The position numbers were made by a program, and so were the translations under genes. From the NCBI RefSeq assembly GCF_900207575.1, contig NZ_OAOQ01000008.1, forward strand, positions 1 to 64,000: 64,000 nucleotides of DNA, read 5' to 3'. Positions 32,781 through 41,660 of this stretch are shown here, piece after piece; position 1 is the stretch's first letter; every line of letters begins with the position of its first letter. The DNA comes from Cereibacter ovatus (GTDB taxonomy: Bacteria; Pseudomonadota; Alphaproteobacteria; Rhodobacterales; Rhodobacteraceae). The notes beneath the pieces are model-generated. The model had not been told where the DNA came from and did no database searches. It was given only the letters and a program-made list of their open reading frames with translations.

Positions 32781-35700
32781 CTAGGGCATCGGCCCGTTGC
32801 GCGCCACCTGCCAGGCGGTCAGCACCGCGCCGGCAAAGATCCCCAGCATCAGCCCCACCAGCACCACCGGCGCCACCACCGCCAGCGGATCGCAGACCGA
32901 CAGCCCGGCCAGGATCGCAAGCAGCGCCACCGTCCCCACCGCCACCAGCCCCCGCCGCAGCCTGACGCCCGGCGCCAGACCGCTGACGAAAGACCCCGCC
33001 ACCAGCAGCAGCACAAAGCCCGCGATCAGCCCCGCCGCAAGGCCAAGACTGCCGCGGTTCGGGCAGATAAGCACGCACAGCCCGCGCGCCGCCGGTGCGC
33101 CGGGAACCCAGGCGAACACCCAGTTCTCGGTCATCCAGTCAGAGCCTCGGGTCACGGGGCCGCCGGCCTCGCCGCCGGCCGGCTGACCCGCAAAGGCCCC
33201 CCACAGCGCGGCTTCGGTCGGGGCCGCGGGGTCGGGCGCGGGCCAGAACGCCACGCCGCCGAAATTGTCCTGATAATAGACAAGATCGGTCGTCAGGGTC
33301 TCAAGCTCTCGGGCTTGAACCGGGGCGCTTGACATCTCCTCCAGCGGGGGGACCACGGGCAGGATGCGCCGCAGCACGTTTTCGCGCGCTTCGCCGTGGA
33401 AGATGCCCCAGTCCAGGCCATAGCGCAGGAACTTCTTGCTGTCGCTGGTGGGGCGCGGCAGGAACACCAGCACCCGGTCCACCAGTGGATAGCTTAGCGC
33501 CTGACCCGCATCAGAGCGGGGATCGACCGGGGTGGTATGGTCGGGATCGGCGCGGTGGCAGTCGGCGGGATCGGCCAGGATGCTGCACAGCTCGTCCAGC
33601 AGGGCGGGCCTTTCGCCGGTTTCGTCGGCGGCGGCCTCGTCGATGGCCAGATCCAGCGCGATGTTGATCGTCTGGCCCTGCGGTTGAAGCTGCCGCGACA
33701 GCCCCTCGACCAGCGAAAGGATGGTCCAGCACGGCTCTGCGGGGCGGCAGCGGTGGATGCCGCCGGCATCGGGCGTGGTGGTGCGGTGGCTGTCGTGATA
33801 GCCGGGAAAGATCAGCGTCACCCCGTCGGGCCGGGTGGTGCCGAACCGGCCCGCGCCCGGCACCGGCGCGACCATGCGGGCGATCTCGGACACGGCGCGG
33901 GCGACGCGGTCGGCCGACCAGTCCTGCCAGCCGGCAAGGGTGATGGCGTAATCGGCCTTGGCGCGGTGGATATGGGCCGCGCGCACCAGCGGCGCCCCCA
34001 CCCGGTCAAGCCAGTCGTTCGCGCCCGCAGGCAGCCGGTCGGACAGTTCCAGCCCGTAAAGCGCGATCCGGTCCACAAGGCGGAAATTCACCGCCGAGAC
34101 CGCCTGCCGGCCAAAGGACCGATCCTGACCATCCAGCCGCCAGAACGGGAAAAACGCATAGACCTGCGCGTTATCCTCGCGTTCCGAGATGCATCCGCAA
34201 TCGGTTGCGGCGATCCGGGATGCGTCGCTCAGGGCGCCCGGCACAACCCGCTGGCGGGCCAGCGACAGCACCAGTTCGCGGATCGCCTGCCGGTCCGCGG
34301 GCGCGGGCACCTCCGCCGCCGCCGCCGCCCCTTCGGCCAGCGCGGCGTCAAGCGCGGATTCAAACAGCGGAAGGAACGGATAGGGCAGCCCCACCAGCCG
34401 CGCCAGCGTCTCGCGCAAAAGGCCGTCACTGCCGATGGAAGCCGCCGCCGCCACAGCCGCGACCAGATCCGGCGTCACGGTCCAGCTTTCGGTCACCACG
34501 CCACGTTCGGCCACTGCGGCCATGGCCGCGGCCACGGTCTTTTCGACCTTCGCCGCCGCGATCGGTTCCAGCACGCGGCGCACATCGGCCTTCAGCACAT
34601 CCGGGGTCGAGGCCGGGGCAAATTCGTGCTGCATCAGCGCGGTCCAGAACTCTTTGTCCTGAACCATGACCGTCATCACACCATCCGTCGCCTCGGTCAC
34701 ACCGATCGCGGGCGGCGTCGGCAGGTCGGGAAATTCCGGCACGCCGGCGGGCCGGGTGTCAAAGCCCGGATCGACGGGTTCGGCCGCCCCGGCCACCGCG
34801 CTGGCGGCGGCGGCCACCTGGACCTCGATCTCGTCACGGGTGGTGGCGCGGATCGTCGCCTCGACCGCGGCTTCCAGTTCGGCGCGGGTCGCGGCGACGA
34901 TCCCGCGCAACTTGCCAAGGGCTGCGGCACTGGGCGCGGTGACGGGCACCAGCAGCAGGCCGTTCAGCTTGGCATCGTCCAGCGTGAAGGCATGGCCCAT
35001 CAGCTGGGGGTTGCTGTCCAGCGCGGCACCGATCCGGGCCAGCATCCGGTCGGTGACCGGGGCGATGCGCGGATCGGGCGGCGTTTCTTCGGCCTCGGCT
35101 GCGGCCTTGGCTTCTGGCGTGGCCTCGGGCTTGGGGGCGCAGCCGCCCTCGCCGCCCAGAAGGCTGGCGCGGGCCGCCGTCATCACCGCAGCCTTCAGCG
35201 CCGCGGCGGTGGCAAAGCCTTGCCCCTCAAGGCAGCCAAGATCCAGATCGGCGGTCAGGGCGCGCTTGATCGCGTCGAAATCGGCCGTCTCGATCGCGAA
35301 GTAATCCAGCGCCGTCACGGTGGGCGGGCCGGGGTCGGCCGGCGCCACAGCCGCCTGCGGGGGCGGCGCGGCACCGGCGGCGCGATAGTCGCGCAGCAGC
35401 GCCAGAACCGCGGCATCGGTGCCCATCAGCCGCGGCACGCGGTCATCCTGATCGCGGGTCAGCCATGCCGCGAAATCGGGTGACAGCAGATCGGCCAGCG
35501 CGCCGGGCAGCGCCCGTTCGATCCCGCCATAAACCGCCAGCGTCGCCGCGACCGAAGCGTTGCCGCCCGCGGCGGGCGTCAGCGCCGGGCACAGGCTGGA
35601 CAGGTTCGGCCACAGCCCCGCCCCCGCCCGCGTCAGCGCGGCCAGCCCCTCTTTCGCATCCGCCGGCAGGGTGCCGGGATCGACCTGCGGGCAGGTGGGG

Positions 35701-36194
35701 CCAAAGCCGCCCTCCATCAGCGCGCCCTTGGCCAGGGCCGGCGGCCCGGCCAGCCGCAACGGCAACAGCGTCACGCTGGACCCCGCCGCCACCGCCGTCA
35801 GCCGCGGCGCCAGCCGCGGATCGGTGGCATAGCTGCGCCAAAGTTCGTGAACCTCGGCGACCTCGCCGTAATCCTGCGCCAGCGCCAGCGTGCCGGCCAC
35901 CACATCCACCCCCGGGTCCAGCGGCACCGACAGGCAAAGTTCATGCAGCGCCTGCCGGGTGTAGGGGCCAAGGCGGTTGTCAGACAGCGCCGCACTCCAG
36001 TTGTTCAGCATCGAGCGCAGGCCGCGGTGGATCTTGTCGATCCGCAGCGCGGGGTCTGGCAGCCGGGCCGGCAGGGTCAGAAGCGGCGCGCAACCGGGGG
36101 TGCCGCCGGTCGGCTCATCTGCGGCAAGTGCTGCGGTTCCCAGCCACATCCCCGCCAGAAGCACGACGATTTTTCCGAAGGAAACCCGTGTCAT
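32781..36194 (-). CDS. Large exported, C-terminally membrane-anchored protein closing the eCIS minus arm
   Basis: A 1137-residue protein of unknown function. It has a Sec signal peptide (to about residue 25, TAALAADEP), a long Ala-rich periplasmic region, and a folded segment from about residue 665 to 960 with aromatic motifs such as VYAFFPFW, VTLIFPGYHDS and YQDNFGGVAFW. These look like strands of a sugar-hydrolase-type (GH18-like) barrel, though a clear DXXDXDXE motif is not seen. Three or so membrane helices occupy the last 95 residues (from GLAAGLIAGFVLLLVAG). The start overlaps the AAA ATPase stop by ATGA, so it belongs to the injection-system operon. A cell-envelope anchor or wall-remodelling role is possible but unproven. 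Confidence 0.6.
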   Translation of the reverse strand: MTRVSFGKIVVLLAGMWLGTAALAADEPTGGTPGCAPLLTLPARLPDPALRIDKIHRGLRSMLNNWSAALSDNRLGPYTRQALHELCLSVPLDPGVDVVAGTLALAQDYGEVAEVHELWRSYATDPRLAPRLTAVAAGSSVTLLPLRLAGPPALAKGALMEGGFGPTCPQVDPGTLPADAKEGLAALTRAGAGLWPNLSSLCPALTPAAGGNASVAATLAVYGGIERALPGALADLLSPDFAAWLTRDQDDRVPRLMGTDAAVLALLRDYRAAGAAPPPQAAVAPADPGPPTVTALDYFAIETADFDAIKRALTADLDLGCLEGQGFATAAALKAAVMTAARASLLGGEGGCAPKPEATPEAKAAAEAEETPPDPRIAPVTDRMLARIGAALDSNPQLMGHAFTLDDAKLNGLLLVPVTAPSAAALGKLRGIVAATRAELEAAVEATIRATTRDEIEVQVAAAASAVAGAAEPVDPGFDTRPAGVPEFPDLPTPPAIGVTEATDGVMTVMVQDKEFWTALMQHEFAPASTPDVLKADVRRVLEPIAAAKVEKTVAAAMAAVAERGVVTESWTVTPDLVAAVAAAASIGSDGLLRETLARLVGLPYPFLPLFESALDAALAEGAAAAAEVPAPADRQAIRELVLSLARQRVVPGALSDASRIAATDCGCISEREDNAQVYAFFPFWRLDGQDRSFGRQAVSAVNFRLVDRIALYGLELSDRLPAGANDWLDRVGAPLVRAAHIHRAKADYAITLAGWQDWSADRVARAVSEIARMVAPVPGAGRFGTTRPDGVTLIFPGYHDSHRTTTPDAGGIHRCRPAEPCWTILSLVEGLSRQLQPQGQTINIALDLAIDEAAADETGERPALLDELCSILADPADCHRADPDHTTPVDPRSDAGQALSYPLVDRVLVFLPRPTSDSKKFLRYGLDWGIFHGEARENVLRRILPVVPPLEEMSSAPVQARELETLTTDLVYYQDNFGGVAFWPAPDPAAPTEAALWGAFAGQPAGGEAGGPVTRGSDWMTENWVFAWVPGAPAARGLCVLICPNRGSLGLAAGLIAGFVLLLVAGSFVSGLAPGVRLRRGLVAVGTVALLAILAGLSVCDPLAVVAPVVLVGLMLGIFAGAVLTAWQVARNGPMP

Positions 36195-37516
36195 GCGGTT
36201 CGCCCCTCTTTGCGCATCTCGACCGAGATCGCCTGCTGAAGATCGTGCGCCCCCACCGTGGCCGCGCCCCGTCGCAGGGCGCCGATGGCGGCATGGTGGA
36301 CGATATTGGTGATCGAGCCGCCCGAGAGTTCATGCCCCCGCGCCAGCGCCGCGACATCGACTTCGGGCGACAGCGGCACGCGGGCCAGGATGCTTTGCCA
36401 CAGCGCGCGGCGCAGCCCTTCGTCGGGGCGGGTGAAGGCCACCGCCATCTGGAAGCGGCGAAAGAACGCCTCGTCGATGGCGTTCTTGAGGTTGGTGGCA
36501 AGGATCACCAGCCCCGGGCAATCCTCGATCCGTTGCAGCAGATAGGCCACTTCCTGATTGGCGTGGCGGTCGTTCGATCCCGTGGGCACCGAGCGCGCGC
36601 CAAACAGCGCGTCGGCCTCGTCGAAGAACAGGATCCAGTCGTTCTGCTCGGCCATGTCAAAGACCTGCGCAAGGTTCTTTTCGGTTTCTCCGATGTATTT
36701 CGACACCACCATCGACAGATCGATGCGGAACACGTCCAGCCCGGTGCGCTGGCCCAGAAGCGCCGCCGTCAGCGTCTTGCCGGTGCCGGGCGGGCCGTGG
36801 AACAGCACCTTGAAGCCGCGCCCGACCCGGCGCCCAAGGCCCCAGCCGTCGCGGATCAGCGCCCGGTTGCGGAACCATGTCACCACATGGTCAAGGTCGT
36901 GGCGGATCGCCGGTGGCAGGATCAGGTCATCCCAGTCCAGCCGGGTGGCGATCTGGCGGGCGGGGAAGCCGGGCGAAAAGTCGGGCCGGGGCGGCTGGCC
37001 GGTGCACAGCGCCAGCAGCCGATGAGTGGGCAGGCCAAGCGCGCCGCCAAGGATGCCGCCACCGTCGCGCATCTCGGCGATGGTCAGGCCGGCCAGTCGG
37101 CGCAGCGCGTGGTCGGGGGCGAACAGGCCAAGCGCGCGGATGCGGGCCGCGGTATCGCCCCCGCCCAGCAGAAACAGCGCGGTCACGACCGAGGGCACAA
37201 AGCTGGCCGCATCCGGGCGTGCCGCGCCGAACTCGGAAAACTGCCGGTCGATGCCGGTATTGCGCAGAAAGAACGGGTCCAGCGCGGCCGGGCTGATCTG
37301 CGGCGCCAGTGCCAGCGCCAGAACCAGCCGCGCCTCGGGGGAAAGTGCGGCCGCGGCCACCAGTTGCCCCAGCGCCGAGCCCTCTGGCAGCGCCGGCGGC
37401 GGGGCAAGCGTGAACGGCGGCCCGCCGCCTTCGAAGAAATGCGTCAGCCGCGCGGTGATGACCCCGGTCAACCAGTCAAGTTCGCAGGCCAGCGCGGTGG
37501 CATGGGGATCAGTCAC
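36191..37516 (-). CDS. AAA+ ATPase of a contractile injection system (Afp15/Pvc15-like)
   Basis: A 441-residue cytoplasmic AAA+ ATPase. A family-specific helical N-terminal half is followed by Walker A GPPGTGKT (241-248), Walker B ILFFDEADA (295-303), the sensor LATNLKN and an arginine-finger region EAFFRRFQ. One such ATPase is a core gene of extracellular contractile injection systems, where it is thought to help assemble or remodel the particle. It overlaps the tape-measure gene by eight bases and the next gene by ATGA. Confidence 0.88.
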   Translation of the reverse strand: MTDPHATALACELDWLTGVITARLTHFFEGGGPPFTLAPPPALPEGSALGQLVAAAALSPEARLVLALALAPQISPAALDPFFLRNTGIDRQFSEFGAARPDAASFVPSVVTALFLLGGGDTAARIRALGLFAPDHALRRLAGLTIAEMRDGGGILGGALGLPTHRLLALCTGQPPRPDFSPGFPARQIATRLDWDDLILPPAIRHDLDHVVTWFRNRALIRDGWGLGRRVGRGFKVLFHGPPGTGKTLTAALLGQRTGLDVFRIDLSMVVSKYIGETEKNLAQVFDMAEQNDWILFFDEADALFGARSVPTGSNDRHANQEVAYLLQRIEDCPGLVILATNLKNAIDEAFFRRFQMAVAFTRPDEGLRRALWQSILARVPLSPEVDVAALARGHELSGGSITNIVHHAAIGALRRGAATVGAHDLQQAISVEMRKEGRTA

Positions 37517-40500
37517 GGCGCTCTCTCCAGCTGACCGACAGCGGCAGCGCCATCCACGGCAGCGCGACCTGCGTCAGCGACCACGGCAGCCCGTCCAGCA
37601 GCATGTCGAACGGCCCCTTGTCCACGAACAGCCGCGGCGGGTCGGGGGCGCGACGCTCAAGCACGCCACGGCGGCGCACGAAGGTTTCGCGCAGCCCCTC
37701 GGGCGAGGTCTGGCCCAGCCGCCGCCACTGCGCGATGACGCTGCGCAAAAGGCCCTCGATCAGCGCCGTCTCGGCCGGGGCCAGAGGCGCGGGGTCCGGC
37801 TCGATCCCGTCGGGCAGCGCCAGCAGCAGCCGTTCCAGCGGGTCCAGCGGCCCGTCGCGCGGCCCCGATGCCGCCAGCGCCGCCAGCGCCGCCGCAGCGC
37901 GCGGCAGGCCATGGGCGGCAAGGGTGGTGCGGTCGGCGCGCAGGTCCAGCCGGTCGAACAGCAGCGGAAGAAAGGGGTGAAACAGCACCAGACCGGCCCG
38001 CGCGGTCAGCAGATGGCCCTGATCCGGCCCGGCCCGCCTGCCGCGCGGGACATCGGCCTGCGATCCGCGCTGAACGGGTGCCGCCCAGGGCGCTGGCAGC
38101 GCCCCGCCCTGCGGTGGCGCGGTTTCTTCTTCCGTCGGCGCCCCGCGCTGCGGCGGTGCGGTCTCTTGCTCTGCCGGCGTGCCGCGCTGCGGCGGCGCGG
38201 TCTCTTGCCCCGCCGGCGTGCCGCGCTGCGTTACGCGGCCGTCGCGCGGGCCGTCTGCGCCATCTTGCGCCGTCGCCGCGCCCGACCTTATCGGCATTGC
38301 GGCCGCGGTCCCGGACAAGGCGGGCGCGCTGTCGGTGCCGCCTCGGTCCGCACCTGCGGGCAGCGCGGTATCCGCGCGGACGCCATCGGCGGGTGTCGGC
38401 CCTGTCGTCGTCGCCACCGGCCCCGGCCCGGCCGCGGACAGCATCGGACGACCCGGCCCGGCCGCGTCCGGGGTGGCCCCCGTGACATCCATCGGCGCCG
38501 GGCCGCGGCGGCCCGATCTGTCGGGCGCGGGCTCGGCCGGGATCATCCCCCGCAGCGCCGTCAGGATTTCGGCCCGCAGATCGGCGGGCAGGTCCGGCCG
38601 AGGATAGCCGATCCGCACCAGAAGCAGCCGAAGAAGCGGCATCCGTGCCTCGGCCGGCGGCAGAGCGGCGTGCAGGAAGGCGGCAAGGGCCGGGCCAAGC
38701 CCGGCGCTGTGGTTCTGCCGCCCCTCAACCCCGGCAAGAGCGGCGGCCCAGAACGCGGGACGATCCTCGGGCGCAGGGTCGGGCACCGCCCGCCAGATCG
38801 CTTCGAACGCGGCGCGAAGCCGGCCCGCGCGATCCCCCGCCAGTTGATCGAACAGCGCACCAAGGCTGTCCTCGGCCTCGGTCGCCGCGGGGGGCATCCC
38901 GGCCGTGCCTTGGGCCGTGGGCGAGGGCGACAGGCCCTGCGCCAGACCAGCGGCATCGGCATGGGGCGTGGCGCCGAAAGCCGCGGACGGTGCCGTGGCA
39001 AAGGCCCCATCGCCCTGCATGACGGGCAAGGATGTGGCAGGCCGCGCGCCCTCCGGCAAAGCCTGCGACAGATCGGGCGCTGACCCGCCTGCCTTGGCCG
39101 GGGGGGCGCGCGCATCCAGACCGGCGGCCCCCGACGCCACCACCGCCGAGGCCGCCCTTTGCCCAACCGACGGCGCATGGGCGGATCGCACCGCCACAGC
39201 CGTGGGGTCGCCGGCCGCAGAGCCGGGTTCTGCGGTGCCGCCTGCCTCTGGGTCGGCGCTTACCGGCTGACCACGGCCCGCGCGATCAGTCATGGCAGGT
39301 GCATGGCGGCCGATCCGGGCTGGGTCATCGGGCCATTCGGCGGCAGGGCGGACCTCGGTGGCGGTGGGGCGGTCTTCGCCCGCCGGGCCGGCCGGCAGGA
39401 TCGGGGCGCCCGGCTCGGCTTCGGCGGCGCCCGGAGCGGAGCCGGGCGCCGAGCCCGTCCCCCCCGGGGCCGGATCGGGCGCGGCCGGGCTGGCCTGTCG
39501 CACCGCCCCGGACGGACCCGCCGCGTCTTGCGGCGGCCCGGCCTGACCCGGCTCGCTTTCGGGCCCGGCGACTTGACCCGATGGCTTTTGCGGCAGCCCG
39601 GCCCGATCGGCTGTGGTTTCGGGCAGCGAGGCGGCCAACGCGCCGGGGCGGGCCGGATTGTCCGCCCTCGGCCGGTTTTCCGTCGCAGGCGTGCCGCGGG
39701 CGTCGTCACCGCGACCCGGATCTTTCCAGCCCCCCGGATCTTTCCAGCCCCGTGCGTCGGGACCATGCGCCGGATCGGCGCCTGCCGGCAAGGGCGGCGG
39801 GCCATGCGTCACCGGCCGATCCGCCGGAACCGCGACGCGCGGTGCCACATCGGCCGCAGGACGGTCAGGCAGCCCGGTGCACGCGTCATGCGCGATCGCG
39901 GGGCGATGCGACCACCGGCCCCGTCGCACCCCATCGGGGTCCGCGTCATCCACGGGCACCCCGGGCGCGGGCGACGGCTGCCGGGGTGTGGCCGCGGTAT
40001 CGCGATGGACCGCACCAGCCTGCGGCGCGGCGAGGCCCTCTGCGTCAATAGCGGCAGCCGCGGGCGACAGATCGCGATTGCCGGCGCCCTGCGTCTTGTC
40101 CGACCCTGCCCCGGCCATGGGAACAGGGTCGGGCGCGGGCCGGGCGACGCTCGGGCCTGCGATGGGCGTGCCCGGATCGTTCCCCCCATCGGCCCGCAGG
40201 GGCCGCTGCGCCCGGATCGGTGCCAGAAACGCGGCGATGGCGGCTTCGCTGGCGCCCAGTTCGTGCAGCACCTGCGCAAGGGCCGCGTTCCGCGCGGATG
40301 CAGGGTCCGGCGTGTCGGCAAGCGCCGCTGCGGCATCCAGCGCGGGATCGCCATCGCCGCGCTGGCGCCCCCCTTCGGGGTCTGCGGCCCGGTGGTCGGA
40401 CGGCAGACCCCGACGCGCGGCGCTGCCGGCAGGCGCGGCAAGGCCCTGTGCCTGCACCACCCGCGCGACCGCGCGTGCAAGCGGCCGGTCCTCGCCCGCC

Positions 40501-41660
40501 ACGGGCAGGGCCAGCCGGTGCAACAGCGCCTGCACATCGGGCGAGGCGCCCTGAACAAGCGCCGCAAGATCCGCCAGATCCCCCGGCGCCAACGCGCCAA
40601 GGTCGGCCAGCAGGCGGGCGGGCGCGTGGCGCGCTCTCCAGCGCAGATCGGCCAGCAGTCCGGCCCGGCGGGCGGGCAAAGAGGCCGATGCAATCGCCTG
40701 ACGAAGCGATGAGGGCACGATGCCTGCCGCGTCGGCCGCAGGCGCCATTCCGACAGGGGGCGCCTGATCGGCAGGTTGCGCGTCAGGTCGGGGGGCGGCC
40801 CCCGTCGACAAGGCGGCGACAGACCCGCCGGGCGACGCACTGGCCGCCTGCGGAACGCCCGGCGCATCCGCGGGCAGGCGCTGCCCTCTGGCCGGGGACA
40901 GGTCCGCATCCGGGCGCGATCCGGGCGGCGCGGGCGCAGGACCATCCGGGGGCCCCACCGCCTGCCCGCCCGACAAGGCGATGGCGGCGGGGGCCTCCGC
41001 GGCCGGGGTGCTGGAAGGTGCCGCTTGCTCGCCCGGCGAGGCGATGGGCGCGGATGCCTCCGCAGCCGGGGTGCTGGAAGGCGCCGCCTGCCCGCCCGGC
41101 GAGGCGATGGCGGCGGGCGCCTCCGCGGCCGGGGTGCTGGAAGGCGCCGCCTGCCCGCCCGGCGAGGCGATGGCGGCGGGCGCCTCCGCGGCCGGGGTGC
41201 TGGAAGGTGCCGCTTGCCCGACCGGCGAGGCGATGGGCGCGGATGCCGGGGCGGGGCTTGGCACCGTCAGCCTCTGCCCGAAGCCGTCGGCCGGGGCTGC
41301 GGGGACAGGCGCGGCGGAAGGACGGGCCGTCGGGGGCGGGGGCTCCGCGCCGGACAGGGCGGGTGCGGGGCGGGCCTCTGGCCCGGGCAGGTAGGGCGCA
41401 AGGCCCGCGATCAGACCCTGACGCAGACGGGCGCGCAGGGTGGGCCAGTCGGGCGGGTCGGGATGCTCGCCCAGATCCAGATCCAGCGCGGGCACCCGCA
41501 ACGCGCCTGCCACCGCAAGCTCGGCCAGGGTGGTGTCGATCACGTCGAGAAGCTCGGCCCGGATCGCCAGCAACAGACGCTCGGGCGAGGGGAAGGCGCG
41601 CGACCGCGCCGCCAGATCAAAGCGGAAGTCCAGCGTGCCGATCCGGTTCGGCGCGGTCAT
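37509..41660 (-). CDS. Contractile injection system tape-measure protein (Afp14/Pvc14-like)
   Basis: A 1383-residue protein. The N-terminus (IGTLDFRFDLAARSRAFPS, then EIL-type helices) and the C-terminal about 200 residues (RAGLVLFHPFLPLLFDRLDL, PLERLLLALPDG, GPFDMLLDGLPWSLTQVALPWM) match the family called contractile injection system tape-measure protein. About 1000 residues between them are Pro/Ala-rich, with two tandem-repeat blocks and little predicted order. In eCIS this gene sets tube length. It is longer than many family members, so the particle may be long, by inference. It is coupled to neighbours on both sides. Confidence 0.85.
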   Translation of the reverse strand: MTAPNRIGTLDFRFDLAARSRAFPSPERLLLAIRAELLDVIDTTLAELAVAGALRVPALDLDLGEHPDPPDWPTLRARLRQGLIAGLAPYLPGPEARPAPALSGAEPPPPTARPSAAPVPAAPADGFGQRLTVPSPAPASAPIASPVGQAAPSSTPAAEAPAAIASPGGQAAPSSTPAAEAPAAIASPGGQAAPSSTPAAEASAPIASPGEQAAPSSTPAAEAPAAIALSGGQAVGPPDGPAPAPPGSRPDADLSPARGQRLPADAPGVPQAASASPGGSVAALSTGAAPRPDAQPADQAPPVGMAPAADAAGIVPSSLRQAIASASLPARRAGLLADLRWRARHAPARLLADLGALAPGDLADLAALVQGASPDVQALLHRLALPVAGEDRPLARAVARVVQAQGLAAPAGSAARRGLPSDHRAADPEGGRQRGDGDPALDAAAALADTPDPASARNAALAQVLHELGASEAAIAAFLAPIRAQRPLRADGGNDPGTPIAGPSVARPAPDPVPMAGAGSDKTQGAGNRDLSPAAAAIDAEGLAAPQAGAVHRDTAATPRQPSPAPGVPVDDADPDGVRRGRWSHRPAIAHDACTGLPDRPAADVAPRVAVPADRPVTHGPPPLPAGADPAHGPDARGWKDPGGWKDPGRGDDARGTPATENRPRADNPARPGALAASLPETTADRAGLPQKPSGQVAGPESEPGQAGPPQDAAGPSGAVRQASPAAPDPAPGGTGSAPGSAPGAAEAEPGAPILPAGPAGEDRPTATEVRPAAEWPDDPARIGRHAPAMTDRAGRGQPVSADPEAGGTAEPGSAAGDPTAVAVRSAHAPSVGQRAASAVVASGAAGLDARAPPAKAGGSAPDLSQALPEGARPATSLPVMQGDGAFATAPSAAFGATPHADAAGLAQGLSPSPTAQGTAGMPPAATEAEDSLGALFDQLAGDRAGRLRAAFEAIWRAVPDPAPEDRPAFWAAALAGVEGRQNHSAGLGPALAAFLHAALPPAEARMPLLRLLLVRIGYPRPDLPADLRAEILTALRGMIPAEPAPDRSGRRGPAPMDVTGATPDAAGPGRPMLSAAGPGPVATTTGPTPADGVRADTALPAGADRGGTDSAPALSGTAAAMPIRSGAATAQDGADGPRDGRVTQRGTPAGQETAPPQRGTPAEQETAPPQRGAPTEEETAPPQGGALPAPWAAPVQRGSQADVPRGRRAGPDQGHLLTARAGLVLFHPFLPLLFDRLDLRADRTTLAAHGLPRAAAALAALAASGPRDGPLDPLERLLLALPDGIEPDPAPLAPAETALIEGLLRSVIAQWRRLGQTSPEGLRETFVRRRGVLERRAPDPPRLFVDKGPFDMLLDGLPWSLTQVALPWMALPLSVSWRERRD
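38106..38230. repeat. Three to four 39-base tandem units in the tape-measure gene
   Basis: Encodes a 13-residue unit of the form QRGTPAXQETAPP in minus-strand reading, three full copies plus a decayed one. It is part of the disordered central region of the tape-measure protein. Confidence 0.7.
40978..41245. repeat. About four 63-base tandem repeats in the tape-measure gene
   Basis: Near-identical 63-base units encoding a 21-residue motif of the type AIASPGGQAAPSS-TPAAEAPA in minus-strand reading. Base differences are few, so the array is recent or homogenised. Copy-number change here would alter the length of the tape-measure protein in frame. Confidence 0.85.
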
